Source: CAYOBW01 sp964402115
GTDB lineage: Bacteria; Verrucomicrobiota; Kiritimatiellia; UBA8416; CAYOBW01
Direction: 5' to 3'
NCBI GenBank assembly: GCA_964402115.1
Contig: CAYOBW010000308.1
Span: 1-8,517 of the forward strand
DNA length: 8,517 nucleotides
Under the pieces are notes generated by a model that was not told the DNA's origin, searched no databases, and saw only the letters and a list, made by a program, of their open reading frames with translations. The position numbers and the translations under genes are program-made. This document shows positions 1-6,111 of the stretch, one piece after another; the stretch's first letter is position 1, and each line of letters begins with the position of its first letter.

Positions 1-197
1 CAGCCTCCCGCCGCCAGCTCAGGGGTGCGACGAATTCGGTTTTCTGAAGGGCTGGGTGCACCCCCATTCTCGCTTGCGCGGTCGCTGTCGTTTCTCGTGC
101 TGCAGGCGCACCCGCATCGCGCGCGGCTCACGAGGACGTTCGCCCTCCCTGAGCGGATTGCCGCGATCATTGCGTTCAACCGAGAGAAGTGCTTAGG
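1..197. other. Downstream flank of the operon, no supported gene
   Basis: This is the sequence after the stop codon of the last operon gene. A minus-strand frame starting with ATG at 170 stays open to the window edge, but its translation is rich in Arg, Ser and Gly, resembles no family I know, and has no convincing ribosome site. The next gene does not overlap the kinase stop codon as inside the operon, so the operon appears to end here. I see no T-tract terminator. A 10-bp palindrome GGGTGCACCC lies at 54-63, and an imperfect palindrome of the GAGGGCG/CGTCCTC type lies near 132-148. Confidence 0.5.
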
Positions 198-1613
198 TCA
201 GGCGGTCGGCAAGTCCACGTGAAACCGCGTCCATTGCCCCTCTTCGCTCTCCACGCTCAACACGCCGCCGTGGTCTCTGACGATGCCGTGGCTGATGGAC
301 AGGCCCAACCCCGTGCCCTTGTCGCGCGGCTTCGTCGAGAAGAACGGGTCGAAGATGCGTGCGCGCACCTCTTCCGGAATGCCCGTGCCATGGTCCTCGA
401 CGGTCAGCCGCAGCCAAGAGGAGTGAACAGTGAACAGTGAACGGTGAACAGTGTTCACGACCGACTGTTCACCATTCACTGCCGACTGTTCACTGTTCAC
501 CGCCGACGGCTCACTGCTCACGGCCCTCTCGATGACCCGCGCGCAGACGCTGACCTTCTTGTTCTCGGCAGGCCCCGGATACCGCTGATTCAACGCGTCG
601 CGGGCGTTGGTGAGCAGATTCATGACCACCTGCCGGATCTGCTGGCTGCGGCACTTGACCGGCGGCAGCTCCTCGGGCACGTCCACCTCGAGCGCGATCT
701 GGTCGTGGCGCATCACGGCGCGGATCAGCGAGAGCGTGTCCGTGACGATATCGCACAGGCGGGCCGGGCTGGCAACCTGCCTCTCGTCCCGGGCGAAGGA
801 CAGCAGGTTCTTCACGATCGTGGCCACGCGCTCGGTTTCCTTGCCGATCTCGGCGGCGAACTCCGCAACCGGACTGTCCGGCCCCAGCCTGTCCGTAATC
901 AGCTGTGCGTAACCCATGATGCCCATGATGGGGTTGTTGATCTCGTGCGCCACCCCGCTGGCCAACGTGCCGATGGACTCCAGTTTCTGCGCCTGCACCA
1001 GTTGCGCCTGCATCCGCTCGCGCTCCACCTCCGCCTGTTTCTGATCTTCCAGCATGCTGAGCAACGCCAGTCGCGATTGTTCGGCCAGCGCGAGCATGTT
1101 GCGGGTTTCAAGGTTGGCGGCCTGCTCCCGCAGCCGCGCCCGCTGGCGCTCGCTGATATCGCGGATGTTGCATTGAATCACCCTCGCGGCGTTCACCAGA
1201 TAGACGTTGCTGACGAACTCCACCGCGATGCGCCGGCCATCCCGGGCCTCCAACGGCAGGTCCTCGTAGCGCACGTACCCCTTCGCCTGCAGTTCGAGGA
1301 AGGACTCTCTTGACGCGGCCACGTCCTTGAATAGGCCGATTTCCCACAGGCGCTTGCCCACAAACTCCGCATGGGTGTAGCCCAACAGATCGACCAGGAA
1401 CGGGTTGACGTCCACGATCTCGCCCGTGTCGGCGTCCAGAATCAGGATGCCGTCCCTGGCGCTCTCGAAGAGCCTCCGGTAACGCGTCTCGGAAGCCCGC
1501 AGGTCGTGCATCAGCTTGGCTAACGTCGCACGTTCCGGGGACGGTGTCCTGACCGGCAACGCCTGCGACTCGGGCCTGCCATCGGCCGCCGCGCTGGTAG
1601 TTCGTTCGTTCAT
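198..1613 (-). CDS. PAS sensor histidine kinase, NtrB-like, with repeat-encoded insertion (HK3)
   Basis: This is a 471-residue cytoplasmic histidine kinase with no membrane segment. A PAS domain spans about 45-150 and ends in the usual RDISERQ linker, followed by a coiled coil to about 210. The H-box reads GVAHEINNP with phosphoacceptor His223. The N-box is MNLLTNARDAL (Asn332, Asn336), G1 is EDHGTGIP, the F-box is FDPFFSTKP, and G2 is GTGLGLSIS near 433-441. These catalytic elements are intact, so it should autophosphorylate and pass phosphate to a receiver. Residues 365-397 come from a 99-bp array of 7-bp repeats and are foreign to the family: close relatives run directly from the ARVIE strand into WLRLTVEDHG. 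The start is ATG at 1613, in an ATGA overlap with the stop of the preceding receiver-PAS gene. The ribosome site is weak, which suits translational coupling. It is the last gene of the operon. RR3 just upstream is a natural partner, but that pairing is inferred from adjacency. Confidence 0.93.
   Translation of the reverse strand: MNERTTSAAADGRPESQALPVRTPSPERATLAKLMHDLRASETRYRRLFESARDGILILDADTGEIVDVNPFLVDLLGYTHAEFVGKRLWEIGLFKDVAASRESFLELQAKGYVRYEDLPLEARDGRRIAVEFVSNVYLVNAARVIQCNIRDISERQRARLREQAANLETRNMLALAEQSRLALLSMLEDQKQAEVERERMQAQLVQAQKLESIGTLASGVAHEINNPIMGIMGYAQLITDRLGPDSPVAEFAAEIGKETERVATIVKNLLSFARDERQVASPARLCDIVTDTLSLIRAVMRHDQIALEVDVPEELPPVKCRSQQIRQVVMNLLTNARDALNQRYPGPAENKKVSVCARVIERAVSSEPSAVNSEQSAVNGEQSVVNTVHRSLFTVHSSWLRLTVEDHGTGIPEEVRARIFDPFFSTKPRDKGTGLGLSISHGIVRDHGGVLSVESEEGQWTRFHVDLPTA
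423..521. repeat. Array of 7-bp repeats (GTGAACA / TGTTCAC) inside a kinase gene
   Basis: Fourteen consecutive heptamers occupy 99 bp. On the plus strand, 423-450 is four direct copies of GTGAACA (the third ends in G). After a single G at 451, 452-521 is ten heptamers in perfect 7-bp phase related to TGTTCAC. Read on the minus strand, those ten form a higher-order 21-bp pattern of two GTGARCN heptamers followed by GTCGGYN. The orientation switch creates a perfect 7-1-7 palindrome, GTGAACACTGTTCAC, at 444-458. The total is 33 codons, so the kinase frame is preserved. The 21-bp period is encoded as a 7-residue period (SEPSAVN, SEQSAVN, GEQSVVN). Confidence 0.95.
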
Positions 1614-2728
1614 GACGGCAGTTCCACCGCCCCGGCATCCGAGGGGCCACCGTCCTGGCTGGGGTAAGGAGCCGGCTCGCCCAGGCGGCGGCGGAGCGCG
1701 TTCACCTCGCGCTTGAGGGCGATGACGCGTGTCTCGCGGCCCAGCGTGAGTTTGTGCCAGCGCTGCAATTCCTCCAATTGCGCTTGCAGCCTGGCTTCCG
1801 CCTGCTTGCGCTCGGTGATGTCCAGAATCACGCCGATCATCCCGCCGACCTTGCCGTCGGCAGCCTTGAATGCCGCCTTGTGAAACACGACGTCATGCAG
1901 CAGGCCCCGAGTGTCTGCCACCTGCCTGTCGTCCGCCTGTACCCCGGAACCCCGCAGGAGTGCGAGGTCCCTGGCGTGGCAGACCTCGGCCAGCTCACGA
2001 GGCACGATGTCGAAGATCGTCTTACCTACCAGTTCACCTTGTTGCTTGCCGAAGAATGCCTCGAAGGCCCTATTGCTCCCCAGGTAGCGGCCCGCGACGT
2101 CCTTGTAGAAGACCGGCACCGGGATGGTCTCCAGGAGCGTACGCAGGAAGTCGGTGTTTTCCTGCAGCGACTGCTCCGCCCGCTTGCGCACGGTGATCTC
2201 GTTCCGCAACGCCTGGTTCGCGATTTCAAGGCGATCGCGGGCTGCCACGGCGTCTTCCATCAGGTTGAGGGATGCCAGGCGAGCCTGGCTGGCGGCTGCG
2301 CCGCTCTTCATCAATTCCTCGGCCTGCAGGCGCAGCGAACGGGTAAGGTGCAGGATGCGGACAAACGCTGCCACCCGGGCGAGCAGTTCGCGGTTGGCGA
2401 TGGGGCGGGTGATGTAGCCGTCGGCGCCCGACTCGAGCCCCTCCGCCTGTTCGTCGCTCTCCGTGTACGATCCCGAGATGATGATGACGAAGGAGCCCGC
2501 CACGGCCGGATCCTGCCTGATCCGGCGGCAGACCTCTGTGCCGTCGATGTCCGGCAGGTCGCGATCGAGCAGCAGCAGGTCCGGACGGTGGTCCCGGACG
2601 GCCTGCAGCGCTTGCTCGCCGTTGGCCGCCCGGTCCACGGCGTACCCCGCCTTTTCCAGCAGACGCGCGGTGCCGATCAAGAGATCGGGCTCGTCGTCCA
2701 CGACCAGGATGCGCAGGGGAGCGTTCAT
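1610..2728 (-). CDS. Receiver-PAS response regulator with LKREVN/LGEP tail (RR3)
   Basis: This 372-residue protein has no recognised output domain. A CheY-like receiver spans about 5-122: the acidic pocket is Asp11/Asp12, the phosphoacceptor is Asp55 (LLLLDRDLP), and the switch Ser is 85 (IIISGS). The usually invariant Lys is replaced by Arg108 (YITRPI). A coiled-coil linker spans about 125-192 and a PAS domain about 193-306, starting FLRTLLETIPVPVFYKD and ending ILDITERKQ. A C-terminal helix of about 317-355 carries the motif GRExRxxxLKREVNxL...LGEP, which recurs in RR2 of this operon. The start is ATG at 2728, in an ATGA overlap with the upstream gene; a longer frame begins at 2827 but would run deep into that gene. 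The end overlaps HK3 by ATGA. It probably receives phosphate from a kinase in the operon and signals by protein contacts. The ligand of the PAS domain is unknown. Confidence 0.9.
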   Translation of the reverse strand: MNAPLRILVVDDEPDLLIGTARLLEKAGYAVDRAANGEQALQAVRDHRPDLLLLDRDLPDIDGTEVCRRIRQDPAVAGSFVIIISGSYTESDEQAEGLESGADGYITRPIANRELLARVAAFVRILHLTRSLRLQAEELMKSGAAASQARLASLNLMEDAVAARDRLEIANQALRNEITVRKRAEQSLQENTDFLRTLLETIPVPVFYKDVAGRYLGSNRAFEAFFGKQQGELVGKTIFDIVPRELAEVCHARDLALLRGSGVQADDRQVADTRGLLHDVVFHKAAFKAADGKVGGMIGVILDITERKQAEARLQAQLEELQRWHKLTLGRETRVIALKREVNALRRRLGEPAPYPSQDGGPSDAGAVELPS

Positions 2729-3213
2729 GGTTGCCGCCCCGGCCCGTGGCCGGGTTCCGCCGGCAAGGGCTCTGCCAACTGCTCGTCGCTGATCTTCACA
2801 AAGACGGGGATGTTGACGATGAGCCACTGGAAGAAGGGGTAGATCTCGGCAAAGGCGGCGGGGGCGAGACGGTCCCGCGCGAGCTCAACGAAGGTGTCCA
2901 GGTTCGCCGGCCAGTAAGTGGTCCGGAACCCGTGCGAACGGTAGGCCCGGAAGACCCACAGCGCGGTCTGCGCCAGCACCTCCGGCTCGTAGGCGTGGAA
3001 CATCGCGCCCATGAACCGGCAGAAGTTGCGGCTGTTGTCCCGCATCATCGCCAGGTTGCCCGGGCCGATGAGCTTCTCCAAGTCCGGACGGGCCGCCATC
3101 CGGCGATTGAGTTCCTTGGCCAGGCTGTCGCGCAAGTCCTCGTAGGCGGCGGCTGCGGGCGCGGATGGTTGACGGAGCTGTTGCGCGGTCTGGATCAGGT
3201 ATGACAGATTCAT
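2725..3213 (-). CDS. Small helical protein of unknown family
   Basis: I do not recognise this family. From ATG at 3213 it is 162 residues, apparently all-helical and soluble, with no signal peptide or membrane segment. The core (about 45-140) is rich in aromatic residues and Met (MMRDNSRNFCRFMGAMFHAY, then WVFRAYRSHGF, YWPANLDTF, YPFFQWLIVNIPVF). Its size and helical character resemble globin-like sensor domains, but I cannot demonstrate homology; His73 and His94 would be the candidate haem-facing histidines. The tail (150-162) is Pro/Gly-rich. Start 3213 is preferred because GGGAGG lies 5 nt upstream. An in-frame ATG at 3246 makes an ATGA overlap with the HK2 stop, as at other junctions here, and would add 11 residues. 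The 3' end overlaps RR3 by ATGA. Its place between HK2 and RR3 suggests a sensor or adaptor for that pair. Confidence 0.8.
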   Translation of the reverse strand: MNLSYLIQTAQQLRQPSAPAAAAYEDLRDSLAKELNRRMAARPDLEKLIGPGNLAMMRDNSRNFCRFMGAMFHAYEPEVLAQTALWVFRAYRSHGFRTTYWPANLDTFVELARDRLAPAAFAEIYPFFQWLIVNIPVFVKISDEQLAEPLPAEPGHGPGRQP

Positions 3214-3242
3214 GGTTGCCTCCCTTCTGTCACGTTGAACGT

Positions 3243-4361
3243 TCATGTCCCCACCGGGATGCTTGCGATAAACGTCGAGCCATGCCCCGGCTCGCTCTCG
3301 ACCCGGATGCGCCCGCCGTGAGCCTCGACGACCAGGCGCGCGATGGCCAGGCCGAGTCCGACGCTGCGTTCGCCGGCGGTCTTGCGGGTGTCGGCGCGCG
3401 CGAAAGGGGCGAAGAGCCGTTTCTGGTCCGCGGGCGCAAGGCCGGGGCCTTCGTCGCGCACCGAGAGGACCAGTTCCGTCTCTTCCCGGCGGGCCGCGAG
3501 CCAGACGCGCTGGCCGGCTTTGGAGTGCTCCACGGCATTGCTCAACAGGTTGACGAGCACCTGCTGGAGTTTGGCAACGTCCACCGTCACGGGGCGCTGG
3601 TCGTTCCCGGCCTCCGTCAGCAATTCGACCTTCTTCCTGGCGGCCACCAGGCGGACCAACGGCACGGCGCCTGCCAGGATCTCCGCCACCGTGGCTCGCG
3701 ACGGCTCCAGCCGCAGGTGCCCCGACTCGATCACGGACACATCGAGGAAGTTGTCGATCAGCCGCTGCATATCGGCGGCGGCGGCCAGGCTCGCGCGCAG
3801 AAACCCCCGCTGCTCGTCGTCGAGGCGGTCACCGGCTTCGTCGAGCACGAACGCGCTGTAGGTCAGGATGACCCCGACGGGCTTGCGGAGGTCGTGCGCC
3901 GCCATGCCGATGAAACGGTTCTTGAGTTCGTTCAGTTCGCGCAGCTCCGCGTTGGCCTGGTGGAGCTGCCGCGTCAGGTTGTTCAACTCGCGATTCAGCC
4001 CCAGCGCCTCGTCGCGCAGTTTCTGCTGTTCCTGGAAGTCGAGACTCCCGAAAGCCAGCGCGCCGTCGGGCAGGGGGAAGAACCGGAAGGACAGGGTCTC
4101 CGGGACGCCGGAGGCCGTGCTTAGCGTGAGCCGGTGAACGCCCCCCCCCTGCCGGATGAGCGCAGGCAGATCGAGCGTGTGGTTGAAATCCACGACCTGT
4201 TCGGCGAACGGGCGGCCAAGGGCTTCGCCGCGCAGCACCTGGCGCGCCAGTGCGTTGGCGCCCGCCAGGCAATGGCTGGCGTCGAGTTGGAGCGCCAGGA
4301 CCGGGGCGGTCTCCAACACGTAGGCTCGCATGGCCTCGGCCATGTACGGATCGTCAAACAT
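3243..4361 (-). CDS. Soluble sensor histidine kinase downstream of the B12-binding protein (HK2)
   Basis: This is a 372-residue cytoplasmic kinase. Residues about 10-110 form a divergent PAS-like domain, followed by a coiled coil (about 110-147). The HisKA H-box is FIGMAAHDLRKPV with His156. The HATPase elements are intact: N-box VNLLSNAVEHS (Asn271, Asn275), G1 RDEGPGL with Asp303, F-box RLFAPFARA and G2 VGLGLAIARL near 334-343. No membrane segment is present, so the signal must be cytoplasmic. The start is ATG at 4361, overlapping the end of the B12-binding gene by 8 bp, with AAGGA about 11 nt upstream. That overlap makes the B12 protein the prime candidate for its regulator, although no direct contact can be seen from sequence. 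The coding strand has a run of nine G (plus 4141-4149) encoding part of RQGGGVH at residues 70-76, a possible slippage site. It ends in an ATGA overlap with the unknown helical gene's upstream start option. Confidence 0.92.
   Translation of the reverse strand: MFDDPYMAEAMRAYVLETAPVLALQLDASHCLAGANALARQVLRGEALGRPFAEQVVDFNHTLDLPALIRQGGGVHRLTLSTASGVPETLSFRFFPLPDGALAFGSLDFQEQQKLRDEALGLNRELNNLTRQLHQANAELRELNELKNRFIGMAAHDLRKPVGVILTYSAFVLDEAGDRLDDEQRGFLRASLAAAADMQRLIDNFLDVSVIESGHLRLEPSRATVAEILAGAVPLVRLVAARKKVELLTEAGNDQRPVTVDVAKLQQVLVNLLSNAVEHSKAGQRVWLAARREETELVLSVRDEGPGLAPADQKRLFAPFARADTRKTAGERSVGLGLAIARLVVEAHGGRIRVESEPGHGSTFIASIPVGT
4141..4149. repeat. Nine-base C/G homopolymer within HK2
   Basis: A run of nine C on the plus strand (nine G in the coding strand) lies in the N-terminal PAS-like region of HK2. 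A change of one base would truncate the kinase before its catalytic domains. The frame is open as given. Confidence 0.9.
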
Positions 4362-5025
4362 GGTTTTCGCGTTCCTTCATCCACGCCTCAAGCTCGCCCA
4401 GGGACGACAGGCACAGCGCGCCGGGCAGGCGCTCGACCCGCTCGCGTCCGCCCCAGCGGAACGCCTGCCCGCCCACGAGAATCGGCAGCGCGGGGAACGC
4501 GGCCCGAATCTCGGCGGCGGCGCCGAGGAGCGTATCCAGACTGAATGCCACGCTCACGGAAAGCGCAACCACGTCCGGGCGTTTCTCTTCGAGCAGTGCC
4601 ATGACGTCGCGCACGGGTGTGTTCGCGCCCAGGAAATACCCGCGCCACCCGTTCAGCTCGAACAGATCGGCCACCATTTTGCCGCCGATCTGGTGGTGTT
4701 CGTTGGCCACGCAGGCGACGACCGCCGACCGGCCGAGGCGCGGCAGCGCGAAGAGCCGGGGATAGACCAGGTTGAGCAGGCTCTCCGTGATCGCCGTGGC
4801 GAGGTGCTCCGTCGCCACGGAGATCCGACCCCGTTCCCACAGATCGCCCACTTCGTAGAGCGAGCGCTGCACCAGATCCTCATAGATCGCGCGGAGACCG
4901 GCCTCGGACGCCAGCCACTGCTCGAAGCTCGCGCGGCACTGCTGGCGGTCGTTGTTCAGCAGGCCGTCGAGGTAGCGCCGGTAGGACGCGGCGGCGTCCG
5001 GGAACGGATGTGGCGGCCGATTCAT
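4354..5025 (-). CDS. Free-standing cobalamin-binding protein with CarH-like cap
   Basis: This 223-residue soluble protein has two domains. The N-terminal four-helix cap (about 13-92) contains W63 followed by nine residues and then E73-H74: the W-x9-EH motif of CarH/LitR adenosylcobalamin photoreceptors, where Trp and Glu-His line the pocket over the adenosyl group. The C-terminal Rossmann-like B12 domain (about 100-220) has E109-x-H111-x-x-G114, then S156-x-S158 after exactly 41 residues, and GG at 185-186 after 26 more. This matches the canonical cobalamin spacing, with His111 as the likely lower axial ligand. CarH's MerR-type DNA-binding domain is absent, so the output should be a partner protein. 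Alternatives are a corrinoid protein of methyl transfer (no methyltransferase nearby) or a haem-binding SCHIC-type variant. The start is ATG at 5025, in an ATGA overlap with the RR2 stop; a longer frame from 5106 runs into RR2 and is unlikely. It overlaps HK2 by 8 bp, pointing to a shared pathway. Confidence 0.92.
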   Translation of the reverse strand: MNRPPHPFPDAAASYRRYLDGLLNNDRQQCRASFEQWLASEAGLRAIYEDLVQRSLYEVGDLWERGRISVATEHLATAITESLLNLVYPRLFALPRLGRSAVVACVANEHHQIGGKMVADLFELNGWRGYFLGANTPVRDVMALLEEKRPDVVALSVSVAFSLDTLLGAAAEIRAAFPALPILVGGQAFRWGGRERVERLPGALCLSSLGELEAWMKERENHV

Positions 5026-5627
5026 GTCTGAGCCCCCGGCGAAATCGGCGTGTCCGTCTCGTCCCCGGCCACGCGGTGGCGGGGCGGCTCGCCCAGCTTC
5101 CCGCACAGTTCGTTCACTTCGCGCTTCAGTTCGAGCATGCGCAGCTCGCGTCCGACGGCGACCTGGTTGAAGCGGCTCAGTTCGTCGTTGCGGGCGCGGA
5201 GTTCAGCGGTCTGCTGCTGCCGCGCTGCCTCCGCCTGCCTGCGTTCCCGCCGCTCGGCGCTTTCGCGCAGCCCCCGCTCGACGGCCGGACCCAACCGCAC
5301 GAGCCTGTCCTTCATGACGTAGTCGCTCGCGCCGGTCTGCATGGCTTCGACGGCTTTGTCCTCGCCGATGCTGGCGGAGACGATGATGAGCGGGATGTCC
5401 AGCCCGCGCTCCTTCAGCAGCTCCAGCGCCCGCAACCCGGTGAACTGCGGCAGGTTGTAGTCCGCCAGGATGAGCTCCCAGCCCTGGTCGAGCTGTGCCA
5501 GGTAGTCCGGCTCCGTCTCGACCCGCCTCCATTCCGGCTCGTAGCCGGCGCGCCGCAGCTCGCGCAGCATCAGTTCCGCATCGGTCGGCCGGTCTTCCAG
5601 GATGAGCAGGCGGAGTTTCGCGTTCAT
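5022..5627 (-). CDS. Receiver domain with coiled-coil LKREVN/LGEP tail (RR2)
   Basis: This 201-residue protein has a receiver (about 5-122) followed by a charged coiled coil (about 122-183). The receiver has Glu11/Asp12, phosphoacceptor Asp56 (LILADYNLP), switch Ser84 (IIVSAS) and Lys106 in VMKDRL. The Lys is followed by Asp rather than Pro, as is common in receivers with the SIGEDKAVEAMQTGASDYVMKD signature. The tail contains GRELRMLELKREVNEL and LGEPPRH, matching the end of RR3, and no DNA-binding or enzymatic domain follows. The start is ATG at 5627, 16 bp after the stop of RR1; there is no clear ribosome site, so translation probably depends on coupling. The gene ends in an ATGA overlap with the B12-binding gene, making these two the likeliest to be co-translated. 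The conserved tail may be a dimerisation or docking helix; this is inference. Confidence 0.92.
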   Translation of the reverse strand: MNAKLRLLILEDRPTDAELMLRELRRAGYEPEWRRVETEPDYLAQLDQGWELILADYNLPQFTGLRALELLKERGLDIPLIIVSASIGEDKAVEAMQTGASDYVMKDRLVRLGPAVERGLRESAERRERRQAEAARQQQTAELRARNDELSRFNQVAVGRELRMLELKREVNELCGKLGEPPRHRVAGDETDTPISPGAQT

Positions 5628-5643
5628 GGCCGGGGCTTTCGGT

Positions 5644-6111
5644 TCAGGTGGCGGAGGTGGATGCGGGCGGTTGATTCAGCAACAGCCAGTACATGCCCAG
5701 TTGCGCCACGACTTCGGAGAAGTTGTCGAATTCCACCGGCTTGACGATGAAGCTGTTCACGCCCAGCCGGTAGCTTTCCACGATGTCCTGCTCTTCGCGC
5801 GACGAGGTCAACACCACCACCGGGATGACCTTCGTGCGCTCCTCGCCCTTGAGCCGGCGTAGAACCTCCACCCCGTCCACTTTGGGCAGTTTCAAGTCCA
5901 GCAGGATCACTTTCGGGGTATGGGCCAGCGCGGGCGGCGAGTCCGTGCTCACGCCGAAGAGATAGTCCAGCGCCTCCGCCCCGTCCTTGGCCCACACGAC
6001 GTGGTTGGCCAGGTTGCGCTTCTTGAGCGCCCGCAAGGTCAACTCCGCGTCGCGCGGGTTGTCTTCCACCAGCAGGATATCGATGTGTGTATCCGCGGTT
6101 TCGTCTTTCAT
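5644..6111 (-). CDS. Single-domain response regulator, Rcp1-like (RR1)
   Basis: This 155-residue protein is essentially one receiver domain: Glu16/Asp17, phosphoacceptor Asp72 (VILLDLKLPKVDG), switch Thr102 (VVVLTSS) and Lys124 (FIVKPVEF) are all present. The insertion around 52-66 and the C-terminal helix ending YWLLLNQPP are typical of the Rcp1 family, partners of phytochrome-type histidine kinases. It can act only as a phosphate shuttle or by protein binding, since nothing follows the receiver. The start is ATG at 6111, with AAAGGAA ending about 5 nt upstream and an ATGA overlap with the HK1 stop. The longer reading frame from 6180 would cover the end of HK1 and is rejected. HK1, directly upstream, is of the SHDLRAPLRAIDGY type that commonly pairs with Rcp1-like regulators, so it is the likely phosphodonor. 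Confidence 0.94.
   Translation of the reverse strand: MKDETADTHIDILLVEDNPRDAELTLRALKKRNLANHVVWAKDGAEALDYLFGVSTDSPPALAHTPKVILLDLKLPKVDGVEVLRRLKGEERTKVIPVVVLTSSREEQDIVESYRLGVNSFIVKPVEFDNFSEVVAQLGMYWLLLNQPPASTSAT

Noticed and set aside
22..64. Possible terminator: GGGGTGC pairing with GCACCCC
   Set aside because: The 7-bp stem encloses a 29-nt loop and no T-tract follows on either strand.
1..170. Partial minus-strand gene from ATG at 170 to the window edge
   Set aside because: Low-complexity Arg/Ser/Gly translation, no ribosome site, no overlap with the operon and palindromic repeat content suggest intergenic DNA.
423..521. Heptamer array as a CRISPR array
   Set aside because: The units are 7 bp, contiguous and without spacers, and they are translated within a kinase.
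444..1313. Plus-strand open frame of 289 codons opposite HK3
   Set aside because: It begins inside the heptamer array and mirrors the kinase. It has no independent support.
1754..2842. Long plus-strand open frame of 362 codons opposite RR3
   Set aside because: Its translation shows no recognisable domain, while the minus strand encodes clear receiver and PAS motifs. It is a shadow of GC-rich coding sequence.
3165..4124. Plus-strand open frame of 319 codons opposite HK2
   Set aside because: It overlaps an intact histidine kinase with all catalytic boxes on the other strand, and the translation has no domain signature.
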